Source of the DNA: an uncultured Bacteroidales bacterium
GTDB lineage: Bacteria; Bacteroidota; Bacteroidia; Bacteroidales; ML635J-15
DNA: 42,803 nt
Assembly: GCA_937899245.1 (NCBI GenBank)
Contig: CALDKB010000002.1
Coordinates: 1 to 42,803 of the forward strand
Direction of reading: 5' to 3'
Part shown: piece after piece, positions 16,043 to 24,762 of the stretch
Position numbering within the stretch: position 1 is the stretch's first letter
Layout: each line of letters opens with the position of its first letter
Program-made: the position numbers and the translations under genes
The notes under the pieces: generated by a model
Told to the model about the DNA's origin: nothing
Database searches by the model: none
What the model saw: only the letters and a program-made list of their open reading frames with translations

Positions 16043-17832
16043 TGTCAACATATTTTAGTCCGTTTGTTCTGCCTTTCGTACTTGGTACTGTTGCTCTTTT
16101 TGCAATTTGCATTATCAAGTATGTAAGGTGGTATCGTAATTTCGACAGGGTTCAGCGTTCAAAGGTTAAGAAGAACATACTGTCGTGGAAATTCCTGCCG
16201 GCAATATTGGAGGCTTTCCTCGAGTGTCTGCTTCACCGCAAGGTGTTCAGGCGTAATCCTGTCCTTGGATATATGCACAGCAGTATTGCGTTCGGCTGGT
16301 TCCTGCTGATCGTTGTTGGTGCAATAGAGGCCGAGGTCGGCATAAGCGGAAGCAAGCCGTTCTGGGTGGCTATTTTCTACAGGTTCTTTGTGCATAAGCA
16401 TGCCGCAGGTGTAGGCGCCGTTTTTACAAATGTTATGGACGCACTTCTGCTGATTGTCCTTTCCGGTGTACTGCTTGCTGTCTTCAAGATGTTGTATTCG
16501 AAGATTGTAGGCATGAGACGAATTACCAAGCATGTCATGTTCGACCGTTTTGCAAAATTCTCGCTATGGTTTATTTTCCCGTTGCGACTCTTGTCGGAAA
16601 GCTTCACGGCTGCACTTTATGGCAATGGCGGTTTTTTAACGCAGACACTGGGCAACTTGTTTGCCCCGCTGGCAAACGAGTACGTTGAAATGTCGTTATG
16701 GACAATGTATTCTGTTTGTCTGGGCGTATTCTTTGTGTCAATGCCATTTTCACGATATATGCATATTTTCACTGAGGTATTTCTGATATATTTCAGGAAA
16801 CTCGGTGTTACCGAAAGTGAAGATATGACCGGATATACAAAGTACGAGCTGAGTGCTTGTTCGCGTTGTGGCATTTGCATCGACAATTGTCCTATGGACA
16901 AGGACTTGGGTGTACAGGGTGTTCAGTCGGTATATCTTCTTCGCGATATTCGCTACAAGCGCGGAAGCGAGGAGGTCGCAAACCAGTGCTTGATGTGCCA
17001 GCGTTGCGTTTCCGAATGCCCTGTGGGACTTGATCTTATGTCTATTCGACGTCAGGTGCGTTCGAAAGGAGAATTGGATACTACCGATAATTATAATTAT
17101 GTTGGTAATATTCAGGCATTTAATTCGGTAGGACGTGTCGTTTATTTTGGCGGATGTATGTCGCATCTTACACCGGGTATAACCGAGGCCATGATAAAAA
17201 TCTTTGAGGCTGTTGACCAGAAATATTGGTATATGGACAAGGAAAAGACCATTTGTTGTGGTCGTCCGCTGTTGCAACAGGGCTTCTTGAAGCAGGCAAA
17301 GGAATTGCGCATGAAGAACCAGAGTATGATTATCAAGTCGAAGGCAAAATTGCTTGTTACTTCGTGCCCAATCTGCTATCAGTCGTTTACCAAGGAATAC
17401 AACTTGCCGATAAAGGTTATGCACCATACCGAATATATCAACGAGCTAATCAGGACCAAGCGTCTGAAGTTGCGTAAGGACGACTTGAAGGTTGTATACC
17501 ATGATCCGTGTGAACTTGGTCGTGGCTGTGGCATTTATAACGAACCGCGAGAAGTCCTGAAGAACGTGTCAAATCTTGTGAAAGCAAAGAGCGAAAGGGA
17601 AAAAAGCATGTGTTGCGGCTTTAATCTGGGTAGTACAGTTCTTTCGCAGGATCAGCAAACAAAAATTAGGGATGCGGCTGTCGAGAATCTAATGTATAGG
17701 AATCCGGATTTAATCGCTACTGCATGTCCTATGTGCAAGAAGGCTTTCAACCATGCAACAACGCTTCAGGTTAAGGATATAGCCGAACTTGTGGCGGAGA
17801 ATATTATTACTGAAAAACGGAAAGGTTTTTAA
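16042..17832 (+). CDS. Membrane HdrE-HdrD-like fusion: helices, [4Fe-4S] clusters and two CCG domains
   Basis: This 596-residue protein starts with about five membrane helices (first at roughly 8-28, last ending near 255) of the NarI/HdrE/DsrM type. It continues with two ferredoxin motifs (CSRCGICIDNC, CLMCQRCVSEC). Then come two CCG domains: the first with FGGCMS, ICCGRP and CPICYQ, the second with DPCELGRGCG, MCCGFN and CPMCKK. CCG domains in HdrB/HdrD bind the noncubane cluster that reduces disulfides. The membrane part suggests exchange with menaquinone. The protein could therefore couple quinone to a soluble low-potential or thiol/disulfide carrier. The next gene begins two bases after the stop. 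Confidence 0.85.
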   Translation: MSTYFSPFVLPFVLGTVALFAICIIKYVRWYRNFDRVQRSKVKKNILSWKFLPAILEAFLECLLHRKVFRRNPVLGYMHSSIAFGWFLLIVVGAIEAEVGISGSKPFWVAIFYRFFVHKHAAGVGAVFTNVMDALLLIVLSGVLLAVFKMLYSKIVGMRRITKHVMFDRFAKFSLWFIFPLRLLSESFTAALYGNGGFLTQTLGNLFAPLANEYVEMSLWTMYSVCLGVFFVSMPFSRYMHIFTEVFLIYFRKLGVTESEDMTGYTKYELSACSRCGICIDNCPMDKDLGVQGVQSVYLLRDIRYKRGSEEVANQCLMCQRCVSECPVGLDLMSIRRQVRSKGELDTTDNYNYVGNIQAFNSVGRVVYFGGCMSHLTPGITEAMIKIFEAVDQKYWYMDKEKTICCGRPLLQQGFLKQAKELRMKNQSMIIKSKAKLLVTSCPICYQSFTKEYNLPIKVMHHTEYINELIRTKRLKLRKDDLKVVYHDPCELGRGCGIYNEPREVLKNVSNLVKAKSEREKSMCCGFNLGSTVLSQDQQTKIRDAAVENLMYRNPDLIATACPMCKKAFNHATTLQVKDIAELVAENIITEKRKGF

Positions 17833-17833
17833 T

Positions 17834-18901
17834 ATGAACGAAGCAAAAAACAAACGCTTTTGGAACGAATACCAGAAGGAGATTGCCGATGATAAATTCT
17901 TTTACGAGAGAAGTTGTATTCGACAGACTTTTTTCCCTGGATCAGAAACTGCATTCCTAAGGATTTTGCGTGTGGAACTGGGAAAGGATATTCGCGACGA
18001 GGCAAACCAGCATACGTGTACTGGAATTGGCTATCATTCCGATATAGTGCCGCTTGAAACTACAATGACAGTTGTCGCTCGGCTTTTCTCTTTGATGAGC
18101 GAAGCCGGATATGAGAATTATGTGCCTTCATGCGTGACGTCGTTCGGTATTTTTACCGAAATGGTGGAGATGTGGAAGGAACATCCGGAACTCTTGGAAA
18201 AGACTCGGAAATTCCTGAAGGAGGCTACGGGACGGGAGTTTGATGTGCCAAAGAATCTTGTTCATCCATCGGACATTATATATAAGTATCGCTTCGAGTT
18301 GAAGGAGAAAATGAAATACCAGCTGGTCAACCGCTTTACAGGGAGACCGTTGCGAGTTGTCGAGCATATAGGATGCCATTATGCAAAGATTTTCCCCGAT
18401 AAGGGCATTGGCAAGGCCGAATTTCCATATGTGCTGGCCGGAATGATTGAGGCTTGGGGTGGTGAAGTTGTCGACTATCCTGAACGCCGCCATTGCTGTG
18501 GCTTCGGATTCAGGCATTATCTGCTTCAGGAAAATAGGGGATATTCGATAGCGAATACCAAGAAGAAATTTGAATCTATGGAGCCGTTCGAACCTGATTT
18601 TATCGTTACAAATTGCCCTGGATGCACAATGTTCATGGACAAATGGCAATATACAATTGCCGAGATGGAAAATAAGACCTATGATAAGGACGGCTACGGC
18701 ATACCTGTGCTGACCTACGAGGAAATGGCAGGAATGCTTCTCGGCTACGATCCTTGGGAGCTTGGAATGCAGTTGCATCAGGTACAGGTAGAACGCTTGC
18801 TTGATAAAATAGGCATACCGTACAAGCCGAATGAAAAATATCGTGGTGCAAATGGCGAGATTTTGCCGACACCAGAAAAACCGATGAACTTAAAAGTGTA
18901 A
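17834..18901 (+). CDS. HdrB-like CCG-domain protein
   Basis: This 355-residue protein has CCG-type cysteine motifs. HTCTG and PSCVTSFG lie in the first half; GCHYAK, HCCGFGFRH and NCPGCT lie in the second, fitting the HdrB pattern of a lone cysteine, a CC(G) pair and CxxC. I chose the ATG at 17834, two bases after the previous stop; an earlier frame opening at 17789 would overlap the upstream gene by 44 bases. It is probably the site of thiol/disulfide or related chemistry and would receive electrons from the HdrC-like proteins. The first CCG domain is poorly conserved, so only one noncubane cluster may be bound. Confidence 0.8.
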   Translation: MNEAKNKRFWNEYQKEIADDKFFYERSCIRQTFFPGSETAFLRILRVELGKDIRDEANQHTCTGIGYHSDIVPLETTMTVVARLFSLMSEAGYENYVPSCVTSFGIFTEMVEMWKEHPELLEKTRKFLKEATGREFDVPKNLVHPSDIIYKYRFELKEKMKYQLVNRFTGRPLRVVEHIGCHYAKIFPDKGIGKAEFPYVLAGMIEAWGGEVVDYPERRHCCGFGFRHYLLQENRGYSIANTKKKFESMEPFEPDFIVTNCPGCTMFMDKWQYTIAEMENKTYDKDGYGIPVLTYEEMAGMLLGYDPWELGMQLHQVQVERLLDKIGIPYKPNEKYRGANGEILPTPEKPMNLKV

Positions 18902-18916
18902 TTTAAAATATTTGAT

Positions 18917-19927
18917 ATGAGTAAAATAGCAATTATAGGAGCAGGTCCTGCCGGTATCGAAAGTGCTTCGATTCTATCGAAGAACAACGAAGTGCTTTTG
19001 TTTGAGAAGTCGGCGATGGCTCTTTCAAATATATTGGACAAGGCATATTTGTTTCCTGATTTTTCATCTGCAACCGATATTGTCGACAGTTTGAACTCAA
19101 AGTTGATAAACGAAAACATCAAGTTTCAGCCAAACAGGGAGATTGTAGATATTTCGAGAAACAATTCGGAATGGAAGGTCGTTGATAATGCCGGTAAGAA
19201 CTATTTTGTCGATGCCGTGCTGCTGACTACCGGTTATCAGGTTTTTGACGCAAAGCGCAAGGAGGAGCTTGGCTACGGAATATACAACGGTGTTGTTACT
19301 TCCATCGATATGGAAAGAATGATTCGCTACAACCAGATTCTGAATTCCATAAATGAGCAGCCGAAAAGAATCGTTTTCCTTCAGTGTGTGGGCTCGCGTG
19401 ACGAGAAGTCGGGCAATCGCTATTGTTCAAAATTATGCTGTGTGACGGCTGTAAAGCAGGCAATCGAAGTTAGAAAACTCTTGCCGGAAACCGAGATTTA
19501 TGTTTTCTATATGGACCTTCGCATGTGGGGCCAGCATTTTGAGGAGCTTTATCGCGAATCGCAGGAAAAATACGATATCAGGTATGTGCGAGGTAGAATA
19601 TCTGAGGCTTCCTCAACATTCGACCGCAAAATACAGATAAAGGCCGAAGATACTTTGCTCGGTGTTCCGTTAAGGATGACTGCCGATTTGCTTGTCCTGA
19701 TGGTCGGAATGGAAGCTTCGTGTGGCACGAGGGAACTGGGCTGCAAATGTGGAATAGGTGGCGACTATGGCTTTGTGAAGACTTTGGACCCGCACATGCA
19801 TGACAATGAAACGACGGAGAGTGGACTTTTTGTCGCCGGTTCGTGCAAGCGCCCTATGAGCATAAACGATGTGCTTAACGATGCAAGGTCTGCTGCCTGC
19901 AGGATTGCAGACTTTTTGTCTAAATAG
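18917..19927 (+). CDS. Short HdrA-like FAD protein
   Basis: This 336-residue flavoprotein opens with GAGPAGIESA for FAD and has the HdrA signature FLQCVGSRD followed by YCSKLCC near residue 175. A second FAD-contact segment, ESGLFVAGSC, lies near the C-terminus. Classical HdrA is about twice as long and carries extra ferredoxin domains, which are absent here. The cysteines after the signature and the pair CGTRELGCKCG may hold one cluster. The size is close to QmoA-type subunits. It ends the operon, 15 bases after the HdrB-like gene, and would supply the flavin for electron exchange or bifurcation. Confidence 0.85.
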   Translation: MSKIAIIGAGPAGIESASILSKNNEVLLFEKSAMALSNILDKAYLFPDFSSATDIVDSLNSKLINENIKFQPNREIVDISRNNSEWKVVDNAGKNYFVDAVLLTTGYQVFDAKRKEELGYGIYNGVVTSIDMERMIRYNQILNSINEQPKRIVFLQCVGSRDEKSGNRYCSKLCCVTAVKQAIEVRKLLPETEIYVFYMDLRMWGQHFEELYRESQEKYDIRYVRGRISEASSTFDRKIQIKAEDTLLGVPLRMTADLLVLMVGMEASCGTRELGCKCGIGGDYGFVKTLDPHMHDNETTESGLFVAGSCKRPMSINDVLNDARSAACRIADFLSK

Positions 19928-19953
19928 TTTTAGCTACCGCTAAAGCAAAAAAA

Positions 19954-19980
19954 GGAAGAACATTTGTTCTTCCTTTTTTA
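19954..19980. terminator. Bidirectional rho-independent terminator
   Basis: GGAAGAAC and GTTCTTCC form an eight-base stem around ATTT, with A-rich sequence on the left and T-rich on the right. It lies between the convergent HdrA-like and gap genes and can serve both. Confidence 0.85.
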
Positions 19981-20002
19981 TTGTTAATGCTTTATGTGTT
20001 AA

Positions 20003-21007
20003 TTACTTGCAAATAACGCGAGCCATTTCACAAACCTTGTTTGAATAACCCCATTCGTTGTCGTACCAAGAAACAACCTTAACGAAAGTAGAATCCAACT
20101 GGATACCAGCCTTAGCGTCGAAGATAGAAGTACGAGAATCGTTACGGAAGTCAGTTGAAACAACTGCATCTTCAGTGTAACCGAGGATACCCTTCAATTC
20201 GCCTTCTGAAGCAGCCTTCATAGCAGCGCAAACTTCTTCGTATGTACATTCCTTGTTCAATTCAACTGTCAAGTCAACTACTGATACGTCAGAAGTAGGA
20301 ACACGCATTGACATACCTGTCAATTTGCCGTTAAGTTCTGGAAGAACCTTACCAACAGCCTTGGCAGCACCGGTTGAAGATGGGATGATGTTTTCGAGGA
20401 TACCGCGACCACCTCTCCAATCCTTCTTAGATGGACCGTCAACAGTCTTCTGGGTAGCTGTAGCAGCGTGAACTGTAGTCATCAAACCTCTCTTGATACC
20501 GAACTTGTCGTTCAAAACCTTAGAGATAGGAGCCAAGCAGTTTGTTGTGCATGATGCGTTAGAAATAATCTTCTGTCCTGCATAAGTCTTGTCGTTAACA
20601 CCGTATACGAACATTGGTGTAGCGTCCTTTGATGGTGCAGACATGATAACCTTCTTAGCGCCGCCCTTCAAGTGAGCAGAAGCAAGTTCTTCGGTGAGGA
20701 ACAAACCGGTAGATTCAACAACAACGTCAGTATCGAGAGCACCCCAAGTAATTTGTGATGGATCCTTTTCTGCGAAGATCTGGATTCTGTTGCCATCAAC
20801 TACAAGGTAATTTCCGTCAACATTGATGTCGTGGTTGAAGATGCCGTGCACTGAGTCGTACTTAAGCATATATGCCAAGTAGTCAGCATCCAAAAGGTCG
20901 TTGATACCTACAACCTGAATATCGTTGCTGAAGTTTTCAACAGCTGCACGGAAAACCATACGGCCGATACGTCCGAAACCGTTAATACCTAAATTAATTT
21001 TTGCCAT
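20003..21007 (-). CDS. gap: Glyceraldehyde-3-phosphate dehydrogenase, type I
   Basis: This 334-residue enzyme catalyses the NAD-dependent, phosphate-requiring oxidation of glyceraldehyde 3-phosphate in glycolysis. NAD-binding NGFGRIGR is at residues 8-15, the nucleophilic cysteine is in SNASCTTNC near 150, the general-base His is in TTVHAAT, and the C-terminus WYDNEWGYSNK is typical. Length and motifs are those of a standard housekeeping GapA. The codon usage looks optimised compared with its neighbours, as expected for high expression. It has its own consensus-like promoter and shares the terminator with the convergent Hdr-like operon. Confidence 0.97.
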   Translation of the reverse strand: MAKINLGINGFGRIGRMVFRAAVENFSNDIQVVGINDLLDADYLAYMLKYDSVHGIFNHDINVDGNYLVVDGNRIQIFAEKDPSQITWGALDTDVVVESTGLFLTEELASAHLKGGAKKVIMSAPSKDATPMFVYGVNDKTYAGQKIISNASCTTNCLAPISKVLNDKFGIKRGLMTTVHAATATQKTVDGPSKKDWRGGRGILENIIPSSTGAAKAVGKVLPELNGKLTGMSMRVPTSDVSVVDLTVELNKECTYEEVCAAMKAASEGELKGILGYTEDAVVSTDFRNDSRTSIFDAKAGIQLDSTFVKVVSWYDNEWGYSNKVCEMARVICK

Positions 21008-21041
21008 AATAATTATTGTTTTTTGTAAATTTAAATTTTTG

Positions 21042-21071
21042 CCAAAGTTATTAAAAATATATACCTCACAA
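21042..21071 (-). promoter_or_regulatory. Promoter of gap
   Basis: Minus strand: TTG at 21069-21071, 18 bases, then TAACTTTGG at 21042-21050. It lies about 35 bases before the ATG. Confidence 0.72.
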
Positions 21072-21135
21072 TCATTTTTTATATGTTTTATTTAACATGT
21101 TTTTGAGCTGATTGTTCGGCCTGAAAAAATAAAAA

Positions 21136-21167
21136 ACAAACGACTGCCGAAAAAGATAGCCGTTTGT
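21136..21167 (-). terminator. Terminator of the DUF262-HNH/ATPase unit
   Basis: On the minus strand ACAAACG and CGTTTGT pair around an 18-base loop and are followed directly by a long T-rich tract. It lies about 50 bases after the stop of the DUF262-HNH gene. Confidence 0.7.
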
Positions 21168-21178
21168 GATTTTTGCTA

Positions 21179-21200
21179 TGTAGTGCGCCGCGACACTACG
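21179..21200. repeat. Left copy of an inverted 22-bp palindromic repeat flanking the module
   Basis: Its reverse complement, starting CGTAGTGTCGCGG, matches 25184-25205 at 19 of 22 positions. Each copy is itself a dyad (GTAGTG against CACTAC around a GC-rich centre). The two copies face each other across the methylase-ATPase-nuclease module. Confidence 0.7.
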
Positions 21201-21217
21201 TGAAAGAAAGTCTTAAT

Positions 21218-22300
21218 TTATTTTGCCCCTTTTCTCCTGTTGCATTCCCTGCAGAGCATCTGGCAGTTGTCGGCAATGGTGCGGCCACCGTCCTTCCATG
21301 GTGTTATGTGGTCGGCTTCCATTTCCTGAATCTCGAAATGCTTGCCGCAATTCTTGCAAAATCCGCCTTGGCGCTCGTAGGCCTCAATCTTTTGCGCTTC
21401 GGTAAATGCACGAATCGAAAGATATTTTTCGTCACGCGAAAGAACATAAGGATAAATGCCCGACTTGCTCGTAACATCATCGTCTATCATTAGTTTGGCA
21501 ATTTCGGCTTCGAGGTCGGTTGTATTGTAAACATTGTCCTTGTACTTGTTGTACAAAAAGCCCCATTCAACGCCTTTCATCGGTTTGCGCAATTTTGGAA
21601 AAGTCCCGGTTACCCAAGTCATTACCGACTGAAAATATTGCCAAAGTGCTAGAGCGTTCGGATCGTGCTGATGATTAGCCATGTGCGATTCTATGTTGCC
21701 GTTCGAAATCCAGTCGATTGTGGTTTCGAGGAAATCCTGACGAATAGGCGAGCCGTTGAGCAGATTCTTGCCGATATTGTAGGCCGCACAGCCATTTTTG
21801 CTGAAATAACGTTTTGCATCGCTAACCCACGTACCGGCATACACCGCATTGCGAAGTTCCTGGTCGGTAAGTTTTTCGCCGGCAATGTTTATGGTCCTGA
21901 ACCAGCTGAGTTTTTCGCTTTCGGTTCCGGTGCAGACGTAAACCATGAGCTTGTAGTTGAGGATTTTGTCCTTTTCATCGTCGCTGAGGTTGAAGAAATA
22001 GCGCATGTCGAAGGCAAAGTCGCCGTTGACGTACTGGCAGATTGAGATTGTGCGCTGCTGTCCGTCTATCACTTCGAAAGTACCGTCTTCACGAGTCGCC
22101 CAGTACATTACATTGAGCGGAAAACCGCAGTTTATTGTGTTTATTACCGCATCGCGCTGCTTGTCCTTGTAGATGAATTCGCGCTGGTATGGCGGGCGGA
22201 TGTCGAGTTTTCCGCCAAAGCCCCTTACTCCGTTTTCGGCATTGTCCTGGTATCCGTTTGCCAGTTCTCGTACTGTGATTTCGTGAAGTTCTATTTTCAT
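21218..22300 (-). CDS. DUF262 (ParB-like) protein with C-terminal HNH nuclease
   Basis: This 360-residue protein has the DUF262 motif DGQQR at 79-83, preceded by IRPPYQREF, which places it with the GmrS half of the type IV enzyme GmrSD and related nucleotide-dependent defence nucleases. The C-terminus is an HNH domain: FCKNCGKHF, then ADHITPW with the catalytic His, then CRECNRRK, two zinc knuckles and the final N. Similar fusions restrict modified phage DNA. It starts 13 bases after the stop of the ATPase gene and is probably co-transcribed with it. The GmrD-type C-terminal DUF1524 is replaced by this HNH domain. Confidence 0.85.
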   Translation of the reverse strand: MKIELHEITVRELANGYQDNAENGVRGFGGKLDIRPPYQREFIYKDKQRDAVINTINCGFPLNVMYWATREDGTFEVIDGQQRTISICQYVNGDFAFDMRYFFNLSDDEKDKILNYKLMVYVCTGTESEKLSWFRTINIAGEKLTDQELRNAVYAGTWVSDAKRYFSKNGCAAYNIGKNLLNGSPIRQDFLETTIDWISNGNIESHMANHQHDPNALALWQYFQSVMTWVTGTFPKLRKPMKGVEWGFLYNKYKDNVYNTTDLEAEIAKLMIDDDVTSKSGIYPYVLSRDEKYLSIRAFTEAQKIEAYERQGGFCKNCGKHFEIQEMEADHITPWKDGGRTIADNCQMLCRECNRRKGAK

Positions 22301-22313
22301 AATTATGCTATTT

Positions 22314-23567
22314 TTAAGTTGTTAATAGCCATTTCCAGATAGGAACGACTTTTATCGTGAAATTATCTTGTTCTATAGTTTCTTCCTCGTCTTTGGTAAC
22401 GATTATCATTTCGTTAATTTCCAATACCTTGGATGCTTTTATCAATGCTCCTATTTCCCAATTTCTGGTTTCTTCGTCATTCAGTGAATACGACACCTGA
22501 ACAGCCAGTTTTTCATCGGGAACATAAAAGTCGATTTCAACATTGCTATTGTAGAAATATGCTCCTTCGCCAAATTTTTTGAACATATTTATCGCTACCA
22601 GATTTTCGAGCAGGCTGGTATTCGGGTCGATTAGAAAAAGGTTAAGCACGCCGTTGTCGGTAAAGTAGTATTTGCGGTTGGTAACTTTGTCCTGCATTTT
22701 TCCGGCATAGTTCTCGAACGGCAGAATGAGCCACGACTCGTTCATATATTTGATGTAGTCGATAATGGCATCGGTGCTGACTCTTTTGCCGGCCGACGAC
22801 ACAATATTTGCCAAACGGTTGTACGAAGTCGGCTGTTTTAGGTTCTCGGTGAGTTTTCTGACGAGTACGCGCATTGCGTAATCGTTGCGAATCTGGTAAC
22901 GCGAAAGCAAGTCGCCAAAGAAAATCTTGTTGTACAAGTTGCTTATCCATTGACGTTTATCCTGTGCCGACACCGATTCTGGAATACCACCGAAGTGGAA
23001 ATATTCGTCGAAAAGCCTAACGATTTGACTTTTATGGCTGTATATGAAATTCTTGTTCAGCGGCTTCAATCCTTTAACCGATAGAAATTCGGCAAAACTG
23101 TAGGGGAAAACTTCGTGTACCATATACCTACCGCCCAAGGTGGTGGAAATTTCACCGCTGAACATCTTTGCATTGCTTCCGGTAATAAACACGCGATATT
23201 TCTGATCGGCAAGGCGGCGGGCAAATTTTTCCCACTTGTCGACAATTTGCACTTCGTCGAGGAAGATAAATGGCTTATGCTCGTACATTTCCGAGTAGCA
23301 ATCGAGTATCAGGTGCAAGTCGCCGACGGTCATTTCGGTAATACGGTCGTCCTCGAAATTGAAATATAGGATTTCGTTTATGCTATGTCCTTTTTCTAAA
23401 AGGTCGTGGATATGCTGGTATAGCAGGTACGACTTTCCCGCACGACGAATTCCGACTAGTACATAATTTAAGTTATCGTCGAATTTGCAATCGCGGCGAA
23501 CAAACTTTATCGACTGTATAATGCTCTGGTTCTCAACAATAATATTCTTTATTAATTCCTTGTCCAT
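22314..23567 (-). CDS. AAA ATPase with C-terminal DUF4143 nuclease-like domain
   Basis: This 417-residue P-loop protein belongs to the AAA_14/DUF4143 group that is abundant in Bacteroidota. Walker A is GIRRAGKS at 39-46 and Walker B is FIFLDEVQ; sensor 1 is FITGSNAK. The C-terminal DUF4143 part has a restriction-endonuclease-like core (VEIDFYV, then LAVQVSYSL). The biological role of the family is unsettled; defence, mobile-element and toxin-like roles have been suggested. The gene follows an array of four 18-bp dyads at 33-bp spacing, the first of which lies in its promoter region, so expression is probably controlled by a DNA-binding protein. It is followed closely by the DUF262-HNH gene. 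Confidence 0.88.
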   Translation of the reverse strand: MDKELIKNIIVENQSIIQSIKFVRRDCKFDDNLNYVLVGIRRAGKSYLLYQHIHDLLEKGHSINEILYFNFEDDRITEMTVGDLHLILDCYSEMYEHKPFIFLDEVQIVDKWEKFARRLADQKYRVFITGSNAKMFSGEISTTLGGRYMVHEVFPYSFAEFLSVKGLKPLNKNFIYSHKSQIVRLFDEYFHFGGIPESVSAQDKRQWISNLYNKIFFGDLLSRYQIRNDYAMRVLVRKLTENLKQPTSYNRLANIVSSAGKRVSTDAIIDYIKYMNESWLILPFENYAGKMQDKVTNRKYYFTDNGVLNLFLIDPNTSLLENLVAINMFKKFGEGAYFYNSNVEIDFYVPDEKLAVQVSYSLNDEETRNWEIGALIKASKVLEINEMIIVTKDEEETIEQDNFTIKVVPIWKWLLTT

Positions 23568-23593
23568 AGTGCGTTACCAATTAGTTTTGCTCC

Positions 23594-23602
23594 GCAAAGA
23601 TA
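23594..23602 (-). promoter_or_regulatory. -7 promoter element of the ATPase gene
   Basis: Minus-strand TATCTTTGC, 27 bases before the ATG. The expected -33 position falls inside the first dyad of the adjacent array, so a protein bound there would block or replace -33 recognition. Confidence 0.65.
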
Positions 23603-23608
23603 ATGCTT

Positions 23609-23725
23609 TATCGTTTATATACGATAAAATTATTGCGTTTTTATCGTTTATAGACGATAGAATTATATTAAAGTTATCGTTTATAGACGACAATATACGT
23701 ATATAGTTGTCGTTTACGGACGATA
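23609..23725. repeat. Four 18-bp dyad repeats with exact 33-bp period
   Basis: Copies lie at 23609-23626, 23642-23659, 23675-23692 and 23708-23725. The first three share TATCGTTTATA and the second half-site ACGATA (ACGACA in copy 3); copy 4 reads TGTCGTTTACGGACGATA. Half-sites TATCGT and ACGATA are reverse complements. The three spacers are all 15 bp and unrelated in sequence. A 33-bp period is about three helical turns, so all sites face the same side of the DNA. This looks like an operator array for a dimeric regulator upstream of the ATPase gene. It is not a CRISPR: repeats and spacers are too short. Confidence 0.88.
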
Positions 23726-23761
23726 ATATTTTGTTGAAACCCAACATTGGTTACTCGTTTG

Positions 23762-24757
23762 TTACTTCTTGCGTCGGATGAGAATGCGGAAATATGGACA
23801 TTTGCCATTTATTGCCAAATCTTTTTCATCATCACCTTTTCTAAATTTTATTATTTCAAATTGCTCTGGATTATATTTGTCAAGAAATGTGATTGGCACA
23901 CCCATAACACCATCATAATCCATTGGAATATCCGTATATGTGCTAACATTTATTGCATCATAATTATCATATTTGGGATATTCATCTGGTGTATAGTGCT
24001 TAAATAAGACAATATCTTCGTTGTGCTTTTTTACAGGCAAATTTGTAAACCAGCACGAAGTTGATACACGAACCATTTTTCTGCCATTTTCAATTTTATG
24101 GAATTTCTCGAATGTGTCGGGGACAAAGAAAAACATTCCAACATTAAAGTTAGAGTTTCCGGTCCTTATTCTATCTAGTTGGAACAACTTAAAGACTTCC
24201 TTATAGGTTAGAGCATTAGTATTGCCCATAATGATAAATTTCTTGTCGAATTTGTCGAGTTGCGAAACATATTCCCTAAACAACGAAAAAGGGGGATTAG
24301 TAACCACAATATCGGCTTCTTTCAGAAGTTCAATGCTTTCTTCCGAACGGAAATCTCCATTGCCTTTTAGTTGTGTATATACATTTTTGTTATTCTTCAA
24401 TAGAATTTCAACATCAGACAAGTCAACGGCTCCGTCTCCATTTTCGTCTTTTACTTCCGTGATTTCAATTTTGTATGCTGGTTTTGTTTCTATTCCAAAA
24501 TCCAAAGGAAGTTCGTTGCCAGAAATTGGCGAACCATTGTAGCAAATTGAAATTAGCTTTTTTAGTCCAAAAGAATTGAAATTCAGTGCAAAATACTTGA
24601 AAAAATTGCTTTCGTACGGATCGTCGCAGTTGCATAGTACAATTTTGCCACGAAAATATTCACGATAATTTCTTAATTCAAGTTCTATATCTTTTAATTG
24701 AGTGTAAAATTCATCATTTTTAGCTCTGTTAGCTGCATCTAAATCTTTTTTTGCCAT
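23762..24757 (-). CDS. EcoRI-type adenine-specific DNA methyltransferase
   Basis: This 331-residue protein matches the EcoRI methylase family. The N-terminus has NDEFYTQLKDIE and VLCNCDDPYESNFFKYF at about 40-56, and the catalytic NPPF is at 154-157. EcoRI methylase transfers a methyl group from SAM to N6 of adenine in GAATTC. Whether this protein has the same target cannot be told. No EcoRI-like nuclease lies beside it, so it is either an orphan or partnered with the DUF262-HNH protein. The coding sequence is more AT-rich than the ATPase and DUF262 genes. A perfect hairpin and a candidate structured RNA lie directly upstream on the same strand. Confidence 0.9.
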   Translation of the reverse strand: MAKKDLDAANRAKNDEFYTQLKDIELELRNYREYFRGKIVLCNCDDPYESNFFKYFALNFNSFGLKKLISICYNGSPISGNELPLDFGIETKPAYKIEITEVKDENGDGAVDLSDVEILLKNNKNVYTQLKGNGDFRSEESIELLKEADIVVTNPPFSLFREYVSQLDKFDKKFIIMGNTNALTYKEVFKLFQLDRIRTGNSNFNVGMFFFVPDTFEKFHKIENGRKMVRVSTSCWFTNLPVKKHNEDIVLFKHYTPDEYPKYDNYDAINVSTYTDIPMDYDGVMGVPITFLDKYNPEQFEIIKFRKGDDEKDLAINGKCPYFRILIRRKK

Positions 24758-24762
24758 TTTCC

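Noticed and set aside
23609..23725. Small CRISPR array
   Set aside because: The repeats are 18 bp and palindromic, the spacers are only 15 bp, and no cas gene is present. An operator array fits better.
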